A stretch of 64,000 nt of DNA from Ulva prolifera. Lineage: Eukaryota > Chlorophyta > Ulvophyceae > Ulvales > Ulvaceae. Shown here piece by piece: positions 1 to 8,581 of the stretch. Numbering within the stretch: position 1 is the stretch's first letter; every line of letters begins with the position of its first letter. The stretch lies in assembly GCA_023078555.1 (NCBI GenBank), contig CM041199.1, positions 10,341,943-10,405,942 of the forward strand, read 5' to 3'. A model generated the notes under the pieces. The model was not told the DNA's origin and made no database searches. It saw nothing but the letters and a program-made list of their open reading frames with translations. The translations under genes and the position numbers were made by a program.

Positions 1-3000
1 TGCGTATTTTCTGCAGACACCATGGAGTGGTGTGGTGCAAAAGTGCACACTTTCCACCAACCCATGTGAATGGACTTGGTTGTAGCCACGCAACCCCCCG
101 CGCATGAAAAGGTACGTCGCCATGAACATTCCAAGATGTTGGGGGGTATGGGATGATTATCATTCATTGCATATTTGCTGGTGACTCCCAGGAGTGGCGT
201 GGGGCAAAAGTGCACACTTTTCACCAACCATGTGAATGGACTTGGCTATAGACAAGCATACCCCCGCGCACCATAGGGAAGTTGCCAGAAACATCCTTTG
301 ATTCTGAAAGATCTAGGACGTCAAGTATGCATTTCACAGTTGTTGCTAACTTCCAGGAGTGGCGTGGAACAAAAGTGCACACTTTCCACCAACCCATGTG
401 AATGGACTTGGTTGTAGCCACGCAACCCCCCGCGCAGCAAAAGGTACGTCGCCATCAACATTCCAAGATGTTGGGGGGTATGGGATGTCCATCATTCATT
501 GCGTATTTTCTGCAGACACCATGGAGTGGTGTAATGCAAAAGTGCACACTTTCCACCAACCCATGTGAACGGACTTGGTTGTAGCCACGCAACCCCCCGC
601 GCATCAAAAGGTACGTCCCCATGAACATTCAAAGATGTCGGGGGGTATGGGATGTCCATCATTCATTGCGCATTTTCTGCAGACACCATGGAGTGGTGTG
701 GTGCAAAAGTGCACACTTTCCACCAACCCATGTGAATGGACTTGGTTGTAGCCACGCAACCCCCCTGCGCAGCAAAAGGTACGTCGCCATCAACATTCCA
801 AGATGTTGGGGGGTATGGGATGTCCATCATTCATTGCGTATTTTCTGCAGACACCATGGAGTGGTGTAATGCAAAAGTGCACACTTTCCACCAACCCATG
901 TGAACGGACTTGGTTGTAGCCACGCAACCCCCCGCGCATCAAAAGGTACGTCCCCATGAACATTCAAAGATGTCGGGGGGTATGGGATGTCCATCATCCA
1001 TTGCGTATTTTCTGCAGACACCATGGAGTGGTGTGGTGCAAAAATATACACTTTCCACCAACCCATGTGAATGGACTTGGTTGTAGCCACGCAACCCCCC
1101 GCGCAGCAAAAGGTACGTTGCCATCAACATTCCAAGATGTTGGGGGGTATGGGATGTCCATCATTCATTGCGTATTTTCTGCAGACACCATGGAGTGGTG
1201 TAATGCAAAAGTGCACACTTTCCACCAACCCATGTGAACGGACTTGGTTGCAGCCACGCAACCCCCCGCACATCAAAGGTACGACGACATGAACATTCCA
1301 AGATGTTGGGAGGCATGGGATGTCCATCATTCATTGCGTATTTTCTGCAGACACCATGGAGTGGTGTGGTGCAAAAGTGCACACTTTCCACCAACCCATG
1401 TGAATGGACTTGGTTGTAGCCACGCAACCCCCCGCGCATGAAAAGGTACGTCGCCATGAACATTCCAAGATGTTGGGGGGTATGGGATGATTATCATTCA
1501 TTGCATATTTGCTGCTGACTCCCAGGAGTGGCGTGGGGCAAAAGTGCACACTTTTCACCAACCATGTGAATGGACTTGGCTATAGACAAGCATACCCCCG
1601 CGCACCATAGGGAAGTTACCAGAAACATCCTTTGATTCTGAAAGATCTAGGACGTCAAGTATGCATTGCACAGTTGTTGCTAACTCCCAGGAGTGGCGTG
1701 GAACAAAAGTGCACACTTTTCACCAACCATGTGAATGGACTCGGTTGTAGCCACGCAACCCCCCGCGCAGCAAATGGTACGTCGCCATCAACATTCCAAG
1801 ATGTTGGGGGGTATGGGATGTCCATCATTCATTGCGTATTTTCTGCAGACACCATGGAGTGGTGTAATGCAAAAGTGCACACTTTCCACCAACCCATGTG
1901 AACGGACTTGGTTGTAGCCACGCAACCCCCCGCGCATCAAAAGGTACGTCCCCATGAACATTCAAAGATGTCGGGGGGTATGGGATGTCCATCATCCATT
2001 GCGTATTTTCTGCAGACACCATGGAGTGGTGTGGTGCAAGAATATACACTTTCCACCAACCCATGTGAATGGACTTGGTTGTAGCCACGCAACCCCCCGC
2101 GCAGCAAAAGGTACGTTGCCATCAACATTCCAAGATGTTGGGGGGTATGGGATGTCCATCATTCATTGCGTATTTTCTGCAGACACCATGGCGTGGTGTG
2201 GTGCAAAAGTGTACACTTTCCACCAACCCATGTGAATGGACTTGGTTGTAGCCACGCAACCCCCCGCGCAGCAAAAGGTACGTCGCCATCAACATTCCAA
2301 GATGTTGGGGGGTATGGGATGTCCATCATTCATTGCGTATTTTCTGCAGACACCATGGAGTGGTGTAATGCAAAAGTGCACACTTTCCACCAACCCATGT
2401 GAACGGACTTGGTTGCAGCCACGCAACCCCCCGCACATCAAAGGTACGACGACATGAACATTCCAAGATGTTGGGAGGCATGGGATGTCCATCATTCATT
2501 GCGTATTTTCTGCAGACACCATGGAGTGGTGTGGTGCAAAAGTGCACACTTTCCACCAACCCATGTGAATGGACTTGGTTGTAGCCACGCAACCCCCCGC
2601 GCATGAAAAGGTACGTCGCCATGAACATTCCAAGATGTTGGGGGGTATGGGATGATTATCATTCATTGCATATTTGCTGCTGACTCCCAGGAGTGGCGTG
2701 GGGCAAAAGTGCACACTTTTCACCAACCATGTGAATGGACTCGGTTGTAGCCACGCAACCCCCCGCGCAGCAAATGGTACGTCGCCATCAACATTCCAAG
2801 ATGTTGGGGGGTATGGGATGTCCATCATTCATTGCGTATTTTCTGCAGACACCATGGAGTGGTGTGGTGCAAAAATGCACACTTTCCACCAACCAATGTG
2901 AATGGACTTGGTTGTAGCCACGCAACCCCCCGCGCAGCAAAAGGTACGTTGCCGTCAACATTCCAAGATGTTGGGGGGTATGGGATTTCCATCATTCATT

Positions 3001-3968
3001 GCGTATTTTCTACAGACACCATGGCGTGGTGTGGTGCAAAAGTGCACACTTTCCACCAACCCATGTGAATGGACTTGGTTGTAGCCACGCAACCCCCCGC
3101 GCATCAAAAGGTACATCGCCATCAACATTCCAAGATGTTGGGGGGTATGGGATGTCCATCATTCATTGCGTATTTTCTGCAGACACCATGGAGTGGTGTG
3201 GTGCAAAAGTGCACACTTTCCACCAACCCATGTGAATGGACTTGGCTATAGACAAGCATACCCCCGCGCACCATAGGGAAGTTGCCAGAAACATCCTTTG
3301 ATTCTGAAAGATCTAGGACGTCAAGTATGCATTTCACAGTTGTTGCTAACTTCCAGGAGTGGCGTGGAACAAAAGTGCACACTTTCCACCAACCCATGTG
3401 AATGGACTTGGTTGTAGCCACGCAACCCCCCGCGCAGCAAAAGGTACGTCGCCATCAACATTCCAAGATGTTGGGGGGTATGGGATGTCCATCATTCATT
3501 GCGTATTTTCTGCAGACACCATGGAGTGGTGTAATGCAAAAGTGCACACTTTCCACCAACCCATGTGAACGGACTTGGTTGTAGCCACGCAACCCCCCGC
3601 GCATCAAAAGGTACGTCCCCATGAACATTCAAAGATGTCGGGGGGTATGGGATGTCCATCATTCATTGCGTATTTTCTGCAGACACCATGGCGTGGTGTG
3701 GTGCAAAAGTGCACACTTTCCACCAACCCATGTGAATGGACTTGGTTGTAGCCACGCAACCCCCCGCGCATCAAAAGGTACGTCGCCATGAACATTCAAA
3801 GATGTTGGGGGGTATGGGATGTCCATCATTCATTGCGTATTTTCTGCAGACACCATGGAGTGGTGTGGTGCAAAAGTGCACACTTTCCACCAACCCATGT
3901 GAATGGACTTGGTTGTAGCCACGCAACCCCCCGCGCATGAAAAGGTACGTCGCCATGAACATTCCAAG
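1..3968. repeat. Satellite array, left segment (about 167-bp monomers)
   Basis: This segment is head-to-tail monomers recognised by conserved blocks: GTGCACACTTTYCACCAAC, ATGGACTTGGTTGTAGCC and a G-rich block TTGGGGGGTATGGGATG. The GTGCAC anchors at 43, 210, 375, 542 and 709 give steps of 167, 165, 167 and 167 bp. C-type monomers lie near 300, 1632 and 3298. The stretch around 221-600 recurs 3,000 bp later. The array enters from the left window edge and stops inside a monomer where the 4.6-kb element inserted. Many frames are open over 60-110 codons, but they are shadows of the repeat: the same monomer is open in several frames and 167 is not divisible by 3. I see no gene here. Confidence 0.97.
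3965..3968. repeat. Left target-site duplication CAAG
   Basis: An uninterrupted monomer reads ATTCCAAGATGTTGG. The left junction ends ATTCCAAG before CGGTGCC, and the right junction resumes CAAGATGTTGG after CACCG at 8578-8581. The duplicated target is therefore the 4 bases CAAG. Confidence 0.88.
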
Positions 3969-3998
3969 CGGTGCCGGAAAAGCTAATGGGGCCTTTCA
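3969..3998 (+). repeat. Terminal inverted repeat, outer left
   Basis: These 30 bp match the reverse complement of 4698-4727, and equally of 8548-8577, at 26 positions. The longest uninterrupted match is GCTAATGGGGCCTTTCA. A transposase would be expected to bind such ends. Confidence 0.85.
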
Positions 3999-4621
3999 GT
4001 TAGGTGAATCGAGTGGCCTACCCCCCAGACCATCAGCCCGAATGCACGGCAAACAAGCCCCACACACACACACGTACACTGTGCGACTCTCATCGAAAAT
4101 TCAGAAAATCTGCGGGGTGGAGGGCCCACCTGCCAGATGCGTTTGTCCTGCCCCTAGAGCAGAACCAAAGGCACCTTGTGGTGGGCAGGCCTACTGAGAC
4201 CGCAACCAGCCCCGATCACACAGATCGGCTGGTATCCCGCTGAAAATCTCCCAGTGTAAAGACAACCCACCGGCCTGTGAATCCACAAACTCCCGCCGGT
4301 ACCGGTCTCTGTACCAGCCTAGTGGCGTTGCAGACTTCCAGACCTCGCGGCCACCACGACAGCGTTCAGAAATCACAGCAGCACCACTCGGATGTGTTGG
4401 AATCTAATTCTGGCAAGCGCACCATCCATGAGTAGCTCGAGAACGTGTGCTGCTACGGCAGTCAACATGCCGTGCCGGCCCACTCACTGCACCATATGCC
4501 CCATGCGAGCATCACGAGACTCACAAAAACGCCCTCTATTCAACCAGGCCGTCCACGCCTGCTCTCGTGCACTGTAAATGCCTGTGGTTCTGGTCGTCGC
4601 ACTTCCATGCATACATGCACA

Positions 4622-4627
4622 TATATA
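4622..4627 (+). promoter_or_regulatory. Possible TATA box in left direct repeat
   Basis: TATATA lies within CACATATATAGAG, about 420 bp before the first likely ATG of the plus-strand transposase segment. The same site recurs at 8472-8477 in the right repeat. Its position would let the terminal repeat act as a promoter, as LTRs do. The motif is short and may be chance. Confidence 0.2.
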
Positions 4628-4697
4628 GAGTGTGTGCGGGTGCGCTGCTTGTGCAGCCTCTGCCCACCTCTGATACTGCTTATGGTGATGTTTATGT

Positions 4698-4727
4698 TGA
4701 AAGGCCCCATTAGCGTTTTGAGCACCG
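4698..4727 (-). repeat. Terminal inverted repeat at inner end of left direct repeat
   Basis: This is the partner of 3969-3998 and closes the 759-bp unit. Beyond it the core begins with TATTCAGAATTC, which is not satellite sequence. Confidence 0.83.
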
Positions 4728-5042
4728 TATTCAGAATTCTAAAATCTAGACCAAGAGTCCGTTGCAGATTCTGCCTGCTCATGCGCCTCGGGGATGTTGT
4801 GCATTGTGCGATTCGGTGATCAGGTGGCGCCGCACCCGGCGCAAACCCGGCCGCATGGCCACCCTGCCACTGCGCCTGTGCACAACCACTGATGACGTAA
4901 CAGCTGTGCCACGTACATCAACACCGTCGGCATTCTATCCCACGCCGGCGTCTTTCAAAACGATTGAAGACTATAAGCATGATGCACGTACAATGTTCTT
5001 GCGTTTGATGTGTTCAGAGCGCAAATTGAGCCAACTGTCGCC
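4728..5042 (+). other. Element core, 5' leader before transposase segment
   Basis: This is single-copy sequence between the left direct repeat and the first in-frame ATG of the transposase segment. An in-frame stop at 4980-4982 closes the transposase frame upstream. A different plus frame is open from an ATG near 4854 to 5382 and overlaps the transposase start. It has no recognisable motif but could be an upstream exon. No primer-binding-site-like tRNA match is obvious at the left repeat boundary. Confidence 0.5.
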
Positions 5043-6146
5043 ATGTCCATACCTCCTATTCCACGAGATACGCGCGGGACGTGTCACTTCACTTCGGAAA
5101 CATGCGAGCGTGCGTGCGGATGTTTCTTTCATGCTTATGCAGCCATACATGGGACGGATCCTGACAAGTGCGGCCTGCCAACACTTAGCCGGGGCTGCCA
5201 GGGCGACCCGGTGGTGTCGGAGGCACACAAACAGTTTATGTTCCAATATTGTCGAGGTGGGCGTATCATTGGCCAAGACCGCAGCTGCAGCAGAAAAGCA
5301 TTCGTACATCTTCTTCACGATCACTGGGACACATATTCTCAGAATCGGAAATGCCCTCGGAAGAGCCGGAAGAAAAATGTAAGTCTCAGTGATGAGGAGG
5401 GACACGAGCTGGCAAGGTTGTTGGGGACTCCAGTCAACAACAACGGCAGCTTCGAGAGGTACCAGAACATAGATGAAGCCATGAAAAAAAACTCGCGTGT
5501 GAAGCAACTGGTGGAAAAATCAGATGCCACGTGCAGCATGCTACATGCATGGCTTACCGAGCTGGTTCCAGCTCTGCGGTACTCTGCAGATGACTGCGCG
5601 CCCATACTCCCAGCCAGCACACTCAAGAGACGCCGCCACTGCGCCGACGTGCGTCGGGGGGATGCAGTGTGGTTTCACCGTGAGCCCACCTACTCCTCCC
5701 GTCGGGTCAGCAGGCCTGATGGCACCATGGAGAAGGTGCCTGTCGAATGGAAGGAGGAGTGGTTTGGCAACCACACCTTCATGCTTGATGCGACATCGGT
5801 CTGCAACAAGGAGGGCGAGGCGCATGAATCTTATGGGAAGGTGTACAGCCTGACTGATGAAGTGTTCCCACCCAGGCTAGTGAGAGCAGACATGCCGATC
5901 AGCCAATCCACCTCCATCATGGTGTACTGCGTCATACACAAGCACCTTGGCGTCGTGGTTGGGCCTGATATCATGTTCACAGGCACCAAGCTTCCACAGT
6001 CCAAGATAGATAAGGAGGAACAATTTGCAGATGCTGGTGTCAAGACATGGTGTGCCATTGTGTCATGTAGCCTACACATTGCCCCGTGCACCAGCAGTTG
6101 TGAGAACACTGCAGTTTTATATGTTCAGGTGGACCAAGATGAATGA
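5043..6146 (+). CDS. Tc1/mariner/IS630-like transposase, N-terminal segment
   Basis: The frame is open from 4983 to 6146. I chose the ATG at 5043 (367 codons); the only earlier possible start in frame is a GTG at 5010. The protein should cut and rejoin DNA at the element's ends in the nucleus. Residues 14-82 are rich in Cys and His, which may mean a zinc-binding N-terminus. Basic stretches lie at about 102-111 (RKCPRKSRKK) and 194-199. Residues about 113-180 look helical and may be the DNA-binding helix-turn-helix region. FMLDATSV, with Asp249 (codon at 5787), is in the expected place for the first catalytic Asp of the DDE fold. The second and third catalytic motifs lie in the segment at 6901-7569. 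The last 30 or so codons are less protein-like and may be intron. The family assignment rests mainly on the downstream segment's motifs. Confidence 0.65.
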   Translation: MSIPPIPRDTRGTCHFTSETCERACGCFFHAYAAIHGTDPDKCGLPTLSRGCQGDPVVSEAHKQFMFQYCRGGRIIGQDRSCSRKAFVHLLHDHWDTYSQNRKCPRKSRKKNVSLSDEEGHELARLLGTPVNNNGSFERYQNIDEAMKKNSRVKQLVEKSDATCSMLHAWLTELVPALRYSADDCAPILPASTLKRRRHCADVRRGDAVWFHREPTYSSRRVSRPDGTMEKVPVEWKEEWFGNHTFMLDATSVCNKEGEAHESYGKVYSLTDEVFPPRLVRADMPISQSTSIMVYCVIHKHLGVVVGPDIMFTGTKLPQSKIDKEEQFADAGVKTWCAIVSCSLHIAPCTSSCENTAVLYVQVDQDE

Positions 6147-6226
6147 TGCTGGCAGCTTTCATCAGCTAGATGCAGAGCTCAAGTATTTACATAGAGAGCA
6201 GAGTACATTTTCTGTGCGCCTCTGCC

Positions 6227-6874
6227 TCAACTATTTTCCCCCAGCTTCATGACAGTGGGCTCACCGTTGTCACCTGTCAGATAGTGTGTGTATGCTGCAG
6301 TGCATACCACTTTGCAAGCTGCACCTGCCATCTGACATTTGATGTACTCATGCCACTGATCTTTGTCTTTATGGTGCAATCGCATAAGGCTCCACCCTGA
6401 ATTCATCACAATCCTGTCTTTCCTCGCATCCGCGTCATTTCTTGTGCAGTTTTTCTCATTGAAATGCTGCGGCCCATCCAACTCAAAGCTTGTGCACCTG
6501 TCGCCATGCATCACGGTTGCGTCGATGCTCATGCGTGTGTTATGTGGCACGCAGTGCCAGTCCCAAAAGATTGCGGCCGAGCTGTCAATCTTCAGAACTT
6601 CGTCCGCAAAACACTTGACGTATTTCGAGTATCTCGCGCACTGCGGCTGGTGGGCGGGGCATAGGAATCTCGATCGCCGCGAGTCCTTTTGAACCGTTCG
6701 TAGCTTCATGACTTTGTAGCAGCTGCGAAACCCGCAGTCACAACGATAGCAGGTTACAGGATTATGCTTATTTTCTTTGAATCTGTCTCTGCATCTTGCT
6801 TGAAGCTTCTCTGTCATCTGCATGTCTTCATTGCCCCGGCCCGAAACACAGTTACGATCCGATCTGAGCCGCAT
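6227..6874 (-). CDS. Putative Vsr/DUF559-like PD-(D/E)XK endonuclease with Cys cluster
   Basis: This is a complete 215-codon frame from an ATG at 6874 to a TGA at 6227, antisense to and between the two transposase segments. Residues 42-79 hold Cys42, Cys45, Cys47, Cys52, Cys72, His75 and Cys79, a likely zinc-binding module. Residues 86-170 fit the nuclease core of Vsr/DUF559-type proteins: an acidic residue in the first helix (Glu92), SIDATV (Asp118), FELDGPQHF (Glu131, Asp133, His137), then DADARKD (147-153) and GWSLMRL (160-166). In known families this pattern is (E)...D...ELDG.QH...D..R......GW..R and binds metal to cleave DNA. The role is unknown. It could be an accessory nuclease for transposition, a homing-type nuclease nested in the element, or a repair function. 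Fold assignment is likely; function is inference. Confidence 0.62.
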   Translation of the reverse strand: MRLRSDRNCVSGRGNEDMQMTEKLQARCRDRFKENKHNPVTCYRCDCGFRSCYKVMKLRTVQKDSRRSRFLCPAHQPQCARYSKYVKCFADEVLKIDSSAAIFWDWHCVPHNTRMSIDATVMHGDRCTSFELDGPQHFNEKNCTRNDADARKDRIVMNSGWSLMRLHHKDKDQWHEYIKCQMAGAACKVVCTAAYTHYLTGDNGEPTVMKLGENS

Positions 6875-6900
6875 GCCTGCATGATTTAACGTTTTTCAAA

Positions 6901-7569
6901 ATGCTGCAGAAATGTGGGGGCGAGAGACCTGGTGGTTTCGTTGCCACCGAATTCCAAGAATGGTTTAGGCTGAAGGCACTCCCGGGAATACAGAAAGCAG
7001 CAAGAGAGAACTTTCTGCAGTACAAGGGACCAAAATGGTTCAACTGGAGCTCGTATGCCTCGTTGTGTGCAGCTGTAGGCCATGTCCACAGTGGGAACAG
7101 CCCATTTTTCATGATCTCTCAAGACTGCGACCCGCGCCATTCTATGAAGTATTGGTGGTCCAAGATAGACGCCGGCAAGGCGCTCGCTGGCACCATCATT
7201 GACCGCAGAGACATACAAGCTGGGCAACCGGGTCATATCCCCATTGACAAGGTAAAAAATTATGTCCCCACTGCCCCTAAGGTCCCCGACAGTTTGCAGT
7301 TTGCTATCGAGAGCGTGTTCGCTCAAGTCAAGACCAGATACTACACTCTGCTGCATGGGTTGCATCACATCACTCCTGCTGACATGGTGTGGGCATTGGA
7401 AAAGGCCTTTGATGAGGTGGCCACACCAGAGACTGTCAAGAGCTGCTTCCAGCACTGCGAGGAGAACATGCGTATCTTTTGTGGCAAAGAAGACGAGTCT
7501 GTGTGGTTGGGAGGGGTGCAGTACCATTGCACCCATGGCAACTGGTTGCCAAAGGTTAGGAGAGGTTGA
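6901..7569 (+). CDS. Tc1/mariner/IS630-like transposase, C-terminal segment
   Basis: This frame of 222 codons starts at an ATG at 6901 and ends at a TGA at 7567-7569. SQDCDPRHSMK (residues 73-83) closely matches the QDNDPKHTSK motif of Tc1-type transposases and supplies the second catalytic Asp (Asp75). PDSLQFAIESVFAQVK (129-144) matches the PDLNPIENLWGELK-type motif and supplies the catalytic Glu (Glu137). The spacing is 61 residues, longer than the 34 or so usual for Tc1/mariner. The gap from the upstream segment is about 750 bp and contains the antisense nuclease gene. CTGCAG at 6904-6909, preceded by a TTTAAC and a T-run, is a plausible splice acceptor, so the ATG may be internal to an exon. 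Whether an intron joins the two segments cannot be decided from the DNA alone. The long antisense frame over this region (6886-7536) has no motif. Confidence 0.7.
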   Translation: MLQKCGGERPGGFVATEFQEWFRLKALPGIQKAARENFLQYKGPKWFNWSSYASLCAAVGHVHSGNSPFFMISQDCDPRHSMKYWWSKIDAGKALAGTIIDRRDIQAGQPGHIPIDKVKNYVPTAPKVPDSLQFAIESVFAQVKTRYYTLLHGLHHITPADMVWALEKAFDEVATPETVKSCFQHCEENMRIFCGKEDESVWLGGVQYHCTHGNWLPKVRRG

Positions 7570-7818
7570 GCATGTGCTTTTTTTCGAACAGCTTTGCCTT
7601 CAGATTGAACTGCATTGGTTTTTCTGCTTTTTTTGGGACCCGTGTTGGTACACTCTGCATTTCTGGCTCCTTGTAACGCAGGAGCTGAGACAACATGTGC
7701 ATGCCCTCCACAGTATATGCTATGCACTACTGTATGTGTTAGCATGATTGCGTTGTGCTTTCTGCAAAATCAAGTCAACTGTTGTACACATATGCACATG
7801 CATAGTCATGCGTAAACA
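7570..7818 (+). other. Element core, 3' untranslated stretch
   Basis: There are about 250 bp between the transposase stop and the right direct repeat. It is T-rich after the stop (TGCTTTTTTTCG), then mixed. No gene, no canonical AATAAA and no polypurine tract next to the right repeat are visible. Confidence 0.5.
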
Positions 7819-8577
7819 CGGTGCCGGAAAAGCTAATGGGGCCTTTCAGTTAGGTGAATCGAGTGGCCTACCCCCCAGACCATCAGCCCGAATGCACGGC
7901 AAACAAGCCCCACACACACACACGTACACTGTGCGACTCTCATCGAAAATTCAGAAAATCTGCGGGGTGGAGGGCCCACCTGCCAGATGCGTTTGTCCTG
8001 CCCCTAGAGCAGAACCAAAGGCACCTTGTGGTGGGCAGGCCTACTGAGACCGCAACCAGCCCCGATCACACAGATCGGCTGGTATCCCGCTGAAAATCTC
8101 CCAGTGTAAAGACAACCCACCGGCCTGTGAATCCACAAACTCCCGCCGGTACCGGTCTCTGTACCAGCCTAGTGGCGTTGCAGACTTCCAGACCTCGCGG
8201 CCACCACGACAGCGTTCAGAAATCACAGCAGCACCACTCGGATGTGTTGGAATCTAATTCTGGCAAGCGCACCATCCATGAGTAGCTCGAGAACGTGTGC
8301 TGCTACGGCAGTCAACATGCCGTGCCGGCCCACTCACTGCACCATATGCCCCATGCGAGCATCACGAGACTCACAAAAACGCCCTCTATTCAACCAGGCC
8401 GTCCACGCCTGCTCTCGTGCACTGTAAATGCCTGTGGTTCTGGTCGTCGCACTTCCATGCATACATGCACATATATAGAGTGTGTGCGGGTGCGCTGCTT
8501 GTGCAGCCTCTGCCCACCTCTGATACTGCTTATGGTGATGTTTATGTTGAAAGGCCCCATTAGCGTTTTGAGCACCG
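7819..8577 (+). repeat. Right 759-bp terminal direct repeat, MITE-like
   Basis: This is the same 759 bp as 3969-4727, in the same orientation, with inverted ends at 7819-7848 and 8548-8577. Its inner boundary (ACA before CGGTGCC) shows no target duplication with the inner boundary of the left copy. The outer end abuts the CAAG target duplication. The apparent identity of the two copies points to recent movement or recent gene conversion. Confidence 0.9.
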
Positions 8578-8581
8578 CAAG
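8578..8581. repeat. Right target-site duplication CAAG
   Basis: This CAAG is the second copy of the 4-bp target and is followed immediately by ATGTTGGGGGG of the interrupted satellite monomer. Confidence 0.88.

Larger units (their letters stand above)
3969..4727 (+). repeat. Left 759-bp terminal direct repeat, MITE-like
   Basis: The sequence matches 7819-8577 throughout my comparison, including every chance reading frame at an offset of 3,850 bp. It has its own imperfect 30-bp terminal inverted repeats, 26 of 30 matching. The left end is CGGTGC, then CGG, then AAAA. The right end read on the other strand is CGGTGC, then TCA, then AAAC. Both are followed by GCTAATGGGGCCTTTCA. A short CA run lies near 4061-4072. 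No protein family is recognisable in any frame. It could be an independent non-autonomous element (MITE) or the regulatory end of the larger one. Confidence 0.9.
3969..8577. mobile_element. 4.6-kb composite-like DNA transposon with 759-bp LTR-like direct repeats
   Basis: The element spans exactly the DNA missing from a normal satellite monomer. It begins CGGTGCC, ends GAGCACCG, and is flanked by CAAG on both sides. If the element and one CAAG are removed, the flanking C monomers are 833 bp apart, a normal five-monomer interval. The outer 759 bp at each end (3969-4727 and 7819-8577) form a direct repeat that I find identical by eye. Each copy also has inverted ends. The core holds a transposase with Tc1/mariner/IS630-type motifs in two plus-strand segments and a PD-(D/E)XK nuclease-like gene on the minus strand. 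I see no reverse transcriptase, gag, primer-binding site or polypurine tract, so despite its outline this is not a typical LTR retroelement. The identical repeats and clean target duplication indicate a recent insertion. The family is not one I can name. Confidence 0.85.

Noticed and set aside
4854-5382. Plus-strand frame overlapping the transposase start
   Set aside because: No motif is seen and it overlaps the better-supported transposase frame. I kept it only as a possible upstream exon in the leader note.
4971-5507. 178-codon minus-strand frame
   Set aside because: Antisense shadow of the transposase N-terminal segment; no recognisable motif.
6886-7536. 216-codon minus-strand frame
   Set aside because: Antisense to the segment that carries clear QDCDPRHS and AIESVF transposase motifs; taken as a shadow.
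3969-8577. LTR retrotransposon
   Set aside because: The terminal repeats begin CGGTG rather than TG, each has 30-bp inverted ends, and no reverse transcriptase, RNase H, gag, primer-binding site or polypurine tract is visible. The coding motifs are Tc1/IS630-like.
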